Shown piece after piece: positions 1-7,077 of a DNA stretch of 7,951 bases. The stretch is from an uncultured Methylococcaceae bacterium (GTDB lineage: Bacteria; Pseudomonadota; Gammaproteobacteria; Methylococcales; Methylomonadaceae). The translations under genes were made by a program, and so were the position numbers. Numbering within the stretch: the first letter of the stretch is position 1; every line of letters starts with the position of its first letter. The stretch lies in NCBI GenBank assembly GCA_903903765.1, contig CAIVAH010000251.1, forward strand, positions 1 to 7,951. The letters are read 5' to 3'. Under the pieces are notes generated by a model. That model worked only from the letters and a program-made list of their open reading frames with translations, was not told the origin of the DNA and did not search any database.

Positions 1-874
1 CACTAATCAACTCACCTACCATACAAACCTCTGTGTGCAATTCCACGCCATGACATTCTTTAACTTTATCTTGCACATAATAAATTAACTGCTCAATATC
101 TTTTGCTGTTGAGTTACCTGTGTTAACTATAAAATTAGCATGCTTTTCAGATATTTGTGCCCCACCAATTACATAGCCTTTTAATCCTGTTGCCTCAATC
201 AATCTGGCCGCAAAATCACCCGGTGGGTTTTTAAATACTGAACCACAACTTGGCTGATTCGTCGGTTGTGTTTGCGCTCTTTTCTCTAATAGAGATTTTA
301 TTTTTCTCTGACTCTCTACAGAATCACCTTGCTCTAAAGTTAATAAAGCACTTAAAAACCATTCGTTTTCATTAAGCTTAACTGACCGATAACTAACTTC
401 AAACTCACTCGAAAATCGATTCATTACACGACCAAATAAATCAAGCGTTTCCACCGTTTTTACAACACTCCATGTGTCGCCCCCAAATGCACCTGCATTC
501 ATTTTCAAAGCACCACCCATTGTTCCAGGTATGCCCGCTAAAAACTCCGCTCCTACTAAACCTTGCTCAACGCAAAAACGCGCCACATGCGCACACGGTA
601 CTCCTGCTTCAACATATACCGTATTTTTATCTATTAGTCTTAATCCTTTTAGTCGGCCTTTTGTATTAATCACTGTACCAGTGATACCTGCATCTCTGAC
701 TAATAAATTACTCCCTAACCCCATCCAAAATACAGATTCATCAATTGGTAATGTTTTTACAAACTCACATAAATCATCTTTATCAAAAGGAATATATAAT
801 TTTTCCGCTGGACCACCTACACGCCAACTCGTATATTTTGATAAACTCTCGTTTGTTAATAACTGTCCTTTCAT
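1..874 (-). CDS. murB: UDP-N-acetylmuramate dehydrogenase MurB (C-terminal end cut by window edge)
   Basis: MurB is the cytoplasmic FAD enzyme that reduces UDP-GlcNAc-enolpyruvate to UDP-MurNAc with NADPH. I translated this frame by hand from the ATG at 872-874. It stays open for 291 codons to the left edge, so probably only a few residues and the stop are missing. FAD-binding signatures are SWRVGGPAE (residues 16-24), GLGSNLLVRD (52-61) and AGIPGTMGGALKMNAGAFGG (113-132). Catalytic-type residues are Tyr162 in VSYRS, Ser212 in CGSVFKNP and Glu282 in LHTEV. At about 290 residues it looks like the shorter type II MurB rather than the roughly 340-residue E. coli type I form. It starts 11 bases after the murC stop. 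No Shine-Dalgarno sits before the ATG, and an in-frame stop at 890-892 rules out a longer ATG/GTG/TTG start. Identification is firm; the exact start is likely but not certain. Confidence 0.95.
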   Translation of the reverse strand, partial: MKGQLLTNESLSKYTSWRVGGPAEKLYIPFDKDDLCEFVKTLPIDESVFWMGLGSNLLVRDAGITGTVINTKGRLKGLRLIDKNTVYVEAGVPCAHVARFCVEQGLVGAEFLAGIPGTMGGALKMNAGAFGGDTWSVVKTVETLDLFGRVMNRFSSEFEVSYRSVKLNENEWFLSALLTLEQGDSVESQRKIKSLLEKRAQTQPTNQPSCGSVFKNPPGDFAARLIEATGLKGYVIGGAQISEKHANFIVNTGNSTAKDIEQLIYYVQDKVKECHGVELHTEVCMVGELIS

Positions 875-885
875 ATCAGTGCTAA

Positions 886-2334
886 TTAATCAATACTGCC
901 TCTTGAATCGAGCGCTTGAGTCAATAATTCTGGCAACTGGGTTGCAAAATACCCAACGTTTCCAGCGCCCAAAGTCAAGATCACATCATCTGGCTTTACT
1001 ATACCCGCTAAAATTTTTGGTAATTCTTGCCAATTTTCTACAAATATGGGGTCCACCTGCGCGCGCATTCTGATGGCTCGACTTAATGCTCTTCCATCTG
1101 CACCACTAATTACAGTTTCGCCTGCTGAATAAACATCCATTAAAACTAAAACATCTACTGTCGATAAAATATGCACAAAATCTTCAAATAAATCGCGTGT
1201 TCTGGTATATCGATGTGGTTGAAAAATAACTACAGAACGCCTTGTTGGCCAAGCTTGTTTTAACGCTTCTAAGGTTGCAGCAATTTCACGCGGATGATGT
1301 CCATAATCATCAACTAAGGTTAACTTTCCTTGCTTAATAGGTAAGTCTCCTTGCACCTGAAAACGTCTACCCACCCCTTTAAAAGCACCCAAACTTTTAA
1401 TAATAGCAGCATCAGAAACTTCTAATTCTGTTGCTATTGCAATTGCAGCCAACGAATTAAGCATGTTATGCCATCCAGGCATATTTAATATAACTTGCAA
1501 GGGCAAGTAACCAGGACGAATCACATCAAAAGTCGTTAACATACCTTCTTGCTTAACATTAATAGCACGAATATCTGCATCTTCATGTACGCCATAGGTA
1601 ATAACCGGTTTTGATATATGCGGAATAATTTCTCTTACTCCTTCATCATCCATGCATAGTACAGCCAAACCGTAAAAAGGTAGATGATGAAGAAACTCAA
1701 TGAAGGTATCTTTTAAACGCTGATAATTATTTTGATACGTTTCCATATGGTCTTGATCTATATTCGTCACCACCGCAATCATGGGTTGTAAATATAAAAA
1801 AGACGCATCGCTTTCATCGGCTTCTGCAACCAAATAATTGCCTAAACCTAATTTAGCATTACTACCAGCACTATTTAATCGACCACCTATTACAAAAGTT
1901 GGATCTAACTCACCTTCCGCTAACATACTTGCTGTTAAACTCGTGGTAGTGGTTTTGCCATGCGTACCAGCAACAGCTATTCCAAATCTAAAGCGCATTA
2001 ATTCGGCCAACATTTCAGCTCTAGGTATAACTGGAATTCTATTTATATACGCCTGATCAATTTCTTCATTCGCTCTATCTATCGCTGTTGATGCGACAAC
2101 CACGTCAACATTTGTAACGTTTTCACGTTTATGTCCAATAGTTATGGTGACTCCCATATCCGCAAGACGCTGTGTTACAGTACTTTCCTTGATATCTGAG
2201 CCAGACACTTGATAACCTAAATTGGATAAAACCTCAGCAATACCACACATACCCGTACCGCCAATCCCAATAAAGTGAATGCGTTTAATATTTCCGAACG
2301 TCGTAGTTAATTGTGATGACACTGGACCGTTCAT
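886..2334 (-). CDS. murC: UDP-N-acetylmuramate--L-alanine ligase MurC
   Basis: MurC is the ATP-dependent cytoplasmic ligase that adds L-Ala to UDP-MurNAc, the first amino acid of the stem peptide. The 482 residues are close to the E. coli length (about 490). The N-terminal UDP-binding fold carries [16 protein letters not shown] (21-36). The Mur ligase P-loop is [10 protein letters not shown] (123-132), followed by EADESD (171-176), [12 protein letters not shown] (189-200) and PGWHNMLN (286-293). The C-terminal domain has [10 protein letters not shown] (342-351), FQPHRYTRT (371-379) and LGAGNVG (455-461). The ATG overlaps the murG stop as ATGA (2331-2334) and has a good GAGG 7 bases upstream (2342-2345), so both coupling and its own ribosome site support this start. 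murB follows after 11 bases. All key motifs are intact. Confidence 0.98.
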   Translation of the reverse strand: MNGPVSSQLTTTFGNIKRIHFIGIGGTGMCGIAEVLSNLGYQVSGSDIKESTVTQRLADMGVTITIGHKRENVTNVDVVVASTAIDRANEEIDQAYINRIPVIPRAEMLAELMRFRFGIAVAGTHGKTTTTSLTASMLAEGELDPTFVIGGRLNSAGSNAKLGLGNYLVAEADESDASFLYLQPMIAVVTNIDQDHMETYQNNYQRLKDTFIEFLHHLPFYGLAVLCMDDEGVREIIPHISKPVITYGVHEDADIRAINVKQEGMLTTFDVIRPGYLPLQVILNMPGWHNMLNSLAAIAIATELEVSDAAIIKSLGAFKGVGRRFQVQGDLPIKQGKLTLVDDYGHHPREIAATLEALKQAWPTRRSVVIFQPHRYTRTRDLFEDFVHILSTVDVLVLMDVYSAGETVISGADGRALSRAIRMRAQVDPIFVENWQELPKILAGIVKPDDVILTLGAGNVGYFATQLPELLTQALDSRGSID

Positions 2335-3407
2335 TGCACCGCCTCAGCTATACAATAATTTGCAACATCTGATGTTGCATCCAAAAAAGCACATTTTTTT
2401 ATTGCTAAACTCATTTCAGGTAATTGTTCCAATAAATTACTTATAGTTACAGCCAAAGAATGCGGATTCAACTCTTTTTGTGGCAAGATAACAGCGGCAC
2501 CCACATCACTTAAAAAGTGCGCATTAGCAGTTTGATGATCGTCAATCGCGCTTGGTAAAGGTATCAAAATTGCGGGCACACCCATTGCAGCTACTTCACT
2601 TACAGTCATTGCGCCTGCTCTACAAATGACTAAATCAGCCCATTGATATGCCATCACTATATCTTCTATAAAAGCATTCACCTCTGCTTTTATCTCAACC
2701 GCTTTATAATTACCTTTAACTTGCTCCAACATCGCTATGCCTGTTTGATGCTTAACCAATATTTGCTTATCACTAGCCACTAACTCTTTCAATAATACGA
2801 GCGCATCAGGTACTGTTTCGTTTAATATTTTTGCACCCTGACTACCGCCAACAACAAGCAACTTTATCTCATTTACAGACACATCACGCTGCCGATCTAA
2901 ACCTAAGTAAAACATCTTTCTTAATGGATTACCGGTAGATTTAGCCAGATTTTTTTCTTTAAAACTATTAGGAAAACCTTCCAAAACTTGATTTGCTATT
3001 CTCGACAATAACCTATTGGTTGTCCCTGGCACGCGATTTTGTTCATGAATTATTAATGGGATACCAAGTAGTTTAGCCATCAACCCACCTGGGCCGGCCA
3101 CGAATCCACCCATACCTAAAACCACGTCCGGCTTACGTTTTATTAAAACTCTACAGGCTTGAACACATGCTCTAAAAACATTGAATATTGCCGTAAATTT
3201 TGACCATAATCCTTTACCCCTTACTCCAGAAACTGAGATCCAATCAATTTCAATACCATGTTCAGGAATGACTCTACTTTCCAAACCTCTTTGAGTTCCT
3301 AGCCAACTCACTTGCCAACCTTTTTCCAATAGCAATTCCGCAACCGCTAAAGCAGGAAAAACATGCCCGCCAGTTCCACCAGCCATGATAATTATACGGC
3401 TACCCAT
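2331..3407 (-). CDS. murG: Undecaprenyldiphospho-muramoylpentapeptide beta-N-acetylglucosaminyltransferase MurG
   Basis: MurG is the GT-B glycosyltransferase on the inner face of the membrane that moves GlcNAc from UDP-GlcNAc to lipid I to make lipid II. It has 358 residues (E. coli 355). The N-terminal Rossmann domain shows [16 protein letters not shown] (8-23), [11 protein letters not shown] (98-108) and HEQN (121-124). The C-terminal nucleotide-sugar domain shows GGSQGAK (187-193), [17 protein letters not shown] (262-278) and DDHQTANA (289-296). The start at 3405-3407 is preferred over Met8 because AAAGG (3413-3417) lies 5 bases upstream and the usual MurG has several residues before MAGGTGGH. 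This start overlaps the ftsW 3' end by 16 bases. The 3' end contains a perfect 19-base palindrome (2361-2379) within the conserved DATSDVAN coding stretch and also holds the murC ribosome site. Confidence 0.98.
   Translation of the reverse strand: MGSRIIIMAGGTGGHVFPALAVAELLLEKGWQVSWLGTQRGLESRVIPEHGIEIDWISVSGVRGKGLWSKFTAIFNVFRACVQACRVLIKRKPDVVLGMGGFVAGPGGLMAKLLGIPLIIHEQNRVPGTTNRLLSRIANQVLEGFPNSFKEKNLAKSTGNPLRKMFYLGLDRQRDVSVNEIKLLVVGGSQGAKILNETVPDALVLLKELVASDKQILVKHQTGIAMLEQVKGNYKAVEIKAEVNAFIEDIVMAYQWADLVICRAGAMTVSEVAAMGVPAILIPLPSAIDDHQTANAHFLSDVGAAVILPQKELNPHSLAVTISNLLEQLPEMSLAIKKCAFLDATSDVANYCIAEAVQ
2342..2345 (-). promoter_or_regulatory. murC ribosome binding site
   Basis: GAGG lies 7 bases before the murC ATG, inside the last codons of murG. 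It is one of the best matches to the Shine-Dalgarno consensus in the window, so murC does not depend only on the ATGA coupling. A palindrome ends 15 bases upstream of it. Confidence 0.75.
2361..2379. repeat. Perfect inverted repeat at the murG 3' end
   Basis: TGCAACATCTGATGTTGCA has two 9-base arms that are exact reverse complements around a single central base. In RNA it can form an 8-bp stem with a 3-base loop. It lies inside murG (coding ATSDVA) and ends 15 bases before the murC GAGG. No run of T follows on the minus strand, so it is not an intrinsic terminator. Confidence 0.6.
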
Positions 3408-4555
3408 TTTGACCTTTCTTTTGGCTTATTGGCTTTAATTTCTTGAACTTCACTATTCACTCTAAACAATAAAGCAACTGCACAGCACATAATCAACATG
3501 CTTCCGCCCCCATAACTCATCAGTGGCAAAGTTAAACCTTTTGTAGGCAGTATCCCCATATTCACACCCATATTAACTGAGGCTTGAAAACCAAACCAAA
3601 TACCTAAGCCATAAGCAATATATGCGGAAAACTTTTCTCCTATTATTTCTGCCTCTTGAGCAATTAAAAAGGTACGCCAAACAAATACTGCAAATAAACC
3701 TATAACTGTTAACACCCCTAATAAACCTAACTCTTCAGCAATAACCGAAAACAAAAAATCAGTGTGCCCTTCTGGTAAATAAAATAGTTTTTCGATACCA
3801 CTACCTAAACCAACACCAAACCATTCACCTCGACCAAATGAAATTAATGCATGCACTAATTGATAGCCAGTATCTTTTGCGTCAGCCCAAGGATTTAAAA
3901 AACTAGTAACCCTTTTCATTCGATATGGCGCTACATAAACTAGGAGTCCCGCACAAATCGCTAAGCTACTTAACAAAGTAATAAATTGCACCAACCTAGC
4001 CCCAGCCAAATACATTATCCCCATAGCTATGGTAATTATTACCACTGTTGACCCAAAATCAGGCTCCAATAATAAAAACGCACCAGCAATTGCAAATAAG
4101 CCTATCGGCTTAATTAAACTAAACGCGGAATCTCTAATTGTTTTCTGATGACGTGTTACATATCCAGCCATATAGATAACCGAAAACAACTTAACAATTT
4201 CTGAGACCTGAAATCTGAACCCACCCAAAGCTAACCAACGCGTACTTCCATTAACTTTTACACCTACACCGGGCACAATCACAATAATTAAAAGCAATAA
4301 ACCAAACAGAAATAAATTCTGACCGTATCTTTCCCAAAATTTAGTAGGGACACGCATAATAAAAAAACCTGCAGTTAAGCCCATACCAATACTCAATGAT
4401 TGCTTTCTAATATAATTGAACGCATCTACACTCCTATGTAATGAAGCAGAACACACCATTACATAACCAATCATTAACAAACTAAAAAAAATAACTACTA
4501 AATAGGGCTCAAAATGAAACCGTCCAATCCTTGATGGCTTCATACTTACTCTCAT
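3392..4555 (-). CDS. ftsW: Division-specific SEDS peptidoglycan glycosyltransferase FtsW
   Basis: FtsW is the inner-membrane SEDS protein that polymerises lipid II at the septum together with its class B penicillin-binding partner FtsI. The 387 residues contain about ten hydrophobic segments (roughly 18-38, 53-69, 79-98, 119-135, 147-163, 168-186, 189-209, 269-297, 308-333, 343-366). SEDS signatures are NGSTRWL (102-108), LLEPDFGS (162-169), LPEGHTDFLFSVIAEELG (260-277), whose Asp266 matches the essential Asp of the family, and GILPTKGLTLPLMSYGGGS (334-352). The usual QPSE/QPAE motif reads QVSE here (116-119). It is called FtsW rather than RodA from its place between murD and murG. The ATG overlaps the murD stop as ATGA (4552-4555) and AAGG lies 8 bases upstream (4564-4567), favouring Met1 over Met5 (4541-4543). 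Confidence 0.96.
   Translation of the reverse strand: MRVSMKPSRIGRFHFEPYLVVIFFSLLMIGYVMVCSASLHRSVDAFNYIRKQSLSIGMGLTAGFFIMRVPTKFWERYGQNLFLFGLLLLIIVIVPGVGVKVNGSTRWLALGGFRFQVSEIVKLFSVIYMAGYVTRHQKTIRDSAFSLIKPIGLFAIAGAFLLLEPDFGSTVVIITIAMGIMYLAGARLVQFITLLSSLAICAGLLVYVAPYRMKRVTSFLNPWADAKDTGYQLVHALISFGRGEWFGVGLGSGIEKLFYLPEGHTDFLFSVIAEELGLLGVLTVIGLFAVFVWRTFLIAQEAEIIGEKFSAYIAYGLGIWFGFQASVNMGVNMGILPTKGLTLPLMSYGGGSMLIMCCAVALLFRVNSEVQEIKANKPKERSKWVAV
3413..3417 (-). promoter_or_regulatory. murG ribosome binding site
   Basis: AAAGG lies 5 bases before the ATG at 3405-3407, inside the ftsW 3' end. It favours the start that gives a 16-base overlap over the downstream Met8. Confidence 0.65.
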
Positions 4556-5931
4556 GCTAGCAACCTTAATACTGCTTTTGAAAACTGATTTCCTCTATCT
4601 TGGTAATTCTTATATTGATCTAGACTTGCGCACGCTGGTGATAACAAAACACTATCCCCACCCTCTGCCAGTTTTGCACAAATACTGACAGCTTCTTCCA
4701 TATTTTTTGCTGAATATGTTGGTACACTTTCATTTATTGCTTCTTTTATTAAACTGGCGTCTTTACCTATTAGCACAACACTTTTTGTTTTATTTTTTAT
4801 AATAGGTGCCAATTCGTTCATATCTGCACCCTTTGCATCACCACCAGCAATCAAGATTACTTTACTATCGTATCCATCTAAAGCAGCAACACAAGCGCCA
4901 ATATTAGTGGCCTTTGAATCATTCACCCAAGTAACTCCTCGAATTTTAGCGACCTTTTGCATCCTATGCTCTAAACCTTTAAAACCTTTTAAAGCTAAAC
5001 ACATTGATGTTTTATCTAGCCCGACTGCTGTTCCTAAGGCTAAAGCGGCTAGAGCATTAGCTGCATTATGTCGACCTTCTAAAGGTAGTTCTACTAAAGG
5101 CATTAACGCCTCTTTACCCTGCATTAAATAATCAGTTCCATCTAGAGTATCTATATAAAAATCTGCTTCTTTATGCTTAATCGAAAAGGTATAACAACAC
5201 CTCTCTGTATTAAGCATACGACTCACTAAGGAGTCATCCAAATTAATGACTAATACGCCATTTCCTCTAAACGTTCTTTGTTTTTCTTTAGCATAAGATT
5301 CTAAATCATCATGTCTATCTAAATGATCTGCTGAAACATTTAGCACTGTAGCTGCCGCAGCATTCAATGCACAAGTTCGCTCTAATTGAAAGCTAGACAG
5401 CTCTAACACAAATAATTCAGCATCTTTTGTTAGCAAATCTAAAGCAGGGATTCCTAAATTGCCACCTACAGCAACTTTTTTACCCGCCGCCTTTGCCATT
5501 TCACCCACCATTGTGGTGACTGTACTTTTACCATTTGAACCCGTAATTGCTACAATAGGCGCGGTGATTGAACATGCAAATAAATCTATATCGCTAACTA
5601 CTTTTACACCATTAGCAATCGCTTTAACGATTGACTTTTCCATTAACGAAACACCTGGGCTTACCACAATATGGGTAGCAACACTAAAAGCTGAATCGTC
5701 AAAACCTCCGGTGAAAATTGGTGTATCAGGCATCACTTCAAAAAAGGCTTCTTTTAAGGGTGGCTTATCTCTACTATCAGTGATTGCAAATTTGAAACCC
5801 AATTTATATAAATAATGCGCAACAGAAACGCCTGTTTGCCCTAAACCAACAACCAATACCTTAGAACGCTGAACGTCTAAATTAAAGTGCTCTTCCAAGG
5901 ATTTTAAAATAGCAATATTATCCATAATCAT
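4552..5931 (-). CDS. murD: UDP-N-acetylmuramoyl-L-alanine--D-glutamate ligase MurD
   Basis: MurD is the cytoplasmic ATP-dependent ligase that adds D-Glu to UDP-MurNAc-L-Ala. It has 459 residues against 438 in E. coli. The N-terminal domain carries VLVVGLGQTGVSVAHYL (25-41), the P-loop is ITGSNGKSTVTT (129-140), then NVSADHLDRH (198-207). The lysine expected to be carbamylated is probably Lys217 in EKQRTF. GRHNAANALAALALG (286-300) follows. The C-terminal domain has WVNDSKATN (335-343), GGDAKGAD (363-370) and LLSPACASLDQYKNYQDRG (429-447). About 24 residues precede the first nucleotide-fold strand, roughly 15-20 more than in E. coli. Met1 (5929-5931) and Met3 (5923-5925) are both possible starts, and the Shine-Dalgarno is weak for each (AAGAG about 10 bases before Met1). 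The protein ends in an ATGA overlap with ftsW. Confidence 0.97.
   Translation of the reverse strand: MIMDNIAILKSLEEHFNLDVQRSKVLVVGLGQTGVSVAHYLYKLGFKFAITDSRDKPPLKEAFFEVMPDTPIFTGGFDDSAFSVATHIVVSPGVSLMEKSIVKAIANGVKVVSDIDLFACSITAPIVAITGSNGKSTVTTMVGEMAKAAGKKVAVGGNLGIPALDLLTKDAELFVLELSSFQLERTCALNAAAATVLNVSADHLDRHDDLESYAKEKQRTFRGNGVLVINLDDSLVSRMLNTERCCYTFSIKHKEADFYIDTLDGTDYLMQGKEALMPLVELPLEGRHNAANALAALALGTAVGLDKTSMCLALKGFKGLEHRMQKVAKIRGVTWVNDSKATNIGACVAALDGYDSKVILIAGGDAKGADMNELAPIIKNKTKSVVLIGKDASLIKEAINESVPTYSAKNMEEAVSICAKLAEGGDSVLLSPACASLDQYKNYQDRGNQFSKAVLRLLA
4564..4567 (-). promoter_or_regulatory. ftsW ribosome binding site
   Basis: AAGG lies 8 bases before the ATG at 4553-4555, within the end of murD. 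It decides in favour of Met1 over Met5 for ftsW. Confidence 0.6.
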
Positions 5932-5987
5932 AATGTTTTTGCTCTTTTATACAGATTCAAATATTCAAGGTCATTCATTTTGTACAT
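5928..5987 (-). CDS. Possible 19-codon small reading frame ending at the murD start
   Basis: In the mraY-murD gap, the ATG at 5985-5987 opens a frame encoding MYKMNDLEYLNLYKRAKTL. Its TGA (5928-5930) overlaps the murD ATG as ATGA, the same junction used at murD-ftsW and murG-murC. A GAG 8 bases before the ATG, inside the last mraY codons, could serve as a weak ribosome site. A second in-frame ATG lies at 5976-5978. The peptide matches no family I know. It could be a leader that couples murD translation to upstream ribosomes, or it could be chance, since a 60-base open frame is easily found. The same bases also contain a promoter-like sequence, an alternative reading. Confidence 0.25.
   Translation of the reverse strand: MYKMNDLEYLNLYKRAKTL
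5946..5974 (-). promoter_or_regulatory. Possible sigma-70 type promoter before murD
   Basis: On the minus strand, ATGACC (5969-5974, four of six matches to TTGACA) is followed by a 17-base spacer and TATAAA (5946-5951, five of six matches to TATAAT). Transcription would start around 5938-5941, leaving only about 7-10 bases before the murD ATG, or a few more before Met3. This is the only true intergenic gap in the window, so an internal promoter is plausible. In AT-rich DNA such matches also arise by chance, and the very short leader counts against it. Confidence 0.25.
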
Positions 5988-5991
5988 TGAT

Positions 5992-7074
5992 TTATCTCAA
6001 CTTTAATGTAGCTAAACCAATCAATACTAAAATGAATGTTATGATCCAAAATCTCACTATAACCCTAGGCTCTGGCCAACCTTTTAATTCAAAATGATGA
6101 TGAATTGGCGCCATTCTGAATACACGTTTACCGGTTAACTTAAATGAAGCCACCTGAATCATAACTGAAAGTGTTTCCATCACGAAAACACCACCCATAA
6201 TCATTAATACAATTTCTTGTCTTACCAATACAGCTAAAACACCCAATGCTGCACCTAAAGCTAACGCGCCAACATCTCCCATAAATACCATAGCTGGATA
6301 GGTGTTAAACCAAAGAAAACCTAAACCAGAACCAACTAACGCCGCGCAAAAAACAATTAACTCTCCTGAATTAGGTAAATAAGGAATAGCCAAATATTGT
6401 GAAAAACCAATATGTCCCGATAGATAAGCAAAAACACCTAATCCGGCAGCAACCATCACTGTTGGCATAATGGCTAAACCATCCAATCCATCGGTTAGAT
6501 TCACCGCGTTACTTGTACCGACGATAACAAAATAAGTTAATACAACATACATCCAACTCATATTTAGCATGACATCTTTAAAAAAAGGAATGATAAGTTG
6601 GGTTTCAGCAGGAACCGCTGCCGTTTTATACAAAAATAATGCTGCAGTTAAACCAATAATTGATTGAGCTAAATATTTTGCTTTAGCTGATAAACCATCA
6701 CTATTACGCTTTATAACTTTCCGATAATCATCGATAAAACCGATCAGACCGTAACCCATAGTGACTAACAAAATCACCCAAATATAACGATTACCTAAAT
6801 CCGCCCACAATAAGGTACTGATAGAAATAGCCACTAAAATTAGAGCACCACCCATAGTAGGTGTGCCTGACTTTTCATAATGTGATTGAGGTCCTAACTC
6901 GCGAATACTTTGACCAATTTTATTAGAACTTAATTTTCTAATCATCACAGGGCCAATAATAAATGAAATAATCAAAGACGTAAGTGCACCTAAAATAGCG
7001 CGGAAGGTTAGGTATTGAAATACTCTAAACCCGCCATCAAATGTCATTAGATAATCTGTAAAATAAAGTAACAT
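5992..7074 (-). CDS. mraY: Phospho-N-acetylmuramoyl-pentapeptide transferase MraY
   Basis: MraY is the polytopic inner-membrane enzyme that transfers phospho-MurNAc-pentapeptide from UDP to undecaprenyl phosphate, making lipid I. The 360 residues equal the E. coli length, and about ten membrane segments are visible (roughly 24-44, 73-92, 97-114, 134-150, 172-190, 199-218, 237-256, 262-283, 288-311, 338-358). Active-site motifs are [21 protein letters not shown] (starting at 114) with Asp115 and Asp116, [10 protein letters not shown] (192-201), [12 protein letters not shown] (264-275) with Asp267, and the histidine motif [14 protein letters not shown] (322-335). The N terminus MLLYFTDYL through YLTFRAI (21-27) matches the family start. 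AGGA (7083-7086) sits 8 bases before the ATG, and only 3 bases separate it from the murF stop, so the two are probably co-transcribed. A 60-base gap to murD follows. Confidence 0.98.
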   Translation of the reverse strand: MLLYFTDYLMTFDGGFRVFQYLTFRAILGALTSLIISFIIGPVMIRKLSSNKIGQSIRELGPQSHYEKSGTPTMGGALILVAISISTLLWADLGNRYIWVILLVTMGYGLIGFIDDYRKVIKRNSDGLSAKAKYLAQSIIGLTAALFLYKTAAVPAETQLIIPFFKDVMLNMSWMYVVLTYFVIVGTSNAVNLTDGLDGLAIMPTVMVAAGLGVFAYLSGHIGFSQYLAIPYLPNSGELIVFCAALVGSGLGFLWFNTYPAMVFMGDVGALALGAALGVLAVLVRQEIVLMIMGGVFVMETLSVMIQVASFKLTGKRVFRMAPIHHHFELKGWPEPRVIVRFWIITFILVLIGLATLKLR

Positions 7075-7077
7075 CGC

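Noticed and set aside
1058..1067. Alternating TGCGCGCGCA in an AT-rich background
   Set aside because: It encodes the conserved MRAQVD region of MurC; it is too short to support a structural role.
474..1073. A 199-codon open frame on the plus strand
   Set aside because: It lies antisense across murB and the end of murC, whose conserved motifs are clear on the minus strand. The translation has no recognisable features.
1493..1508. Small hairpin ACTTGC-AAGG-GCAAGT inside murC
   Set aside because: A 6-bp stem in the middle of a gene is expected by chance in a window of this size.
2380..2400. Possible programmed frameshift in murG: A AAA AAA in phase, then a run of six T and a hairpin
   Set aside because: A -1 shift would stop at a TGA about 16 codons later with no recognisable product. 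The spacing from the A run to the hairpin (14 bases) is longer than usual, and the normal frame gives a full-length conserved MurG end.
4977..4994. Inverted repeat CTTTAAAACCTTTTAAAG inside murD
   Set aside because: It comes from the repeated coding of LKGFKGL, a conserved MurD stretch. The AT-rich stem would be weak and it is far from any gene border.
5459..5815. Plus-strand open frame of 118 codons, and similar ones at 1838-2056, 4907-5131 and 7493-7927
   Set aside because: These are antisense shadows of murD, murC, murD and murF respectively, with no ribosome site or recognisable domain.
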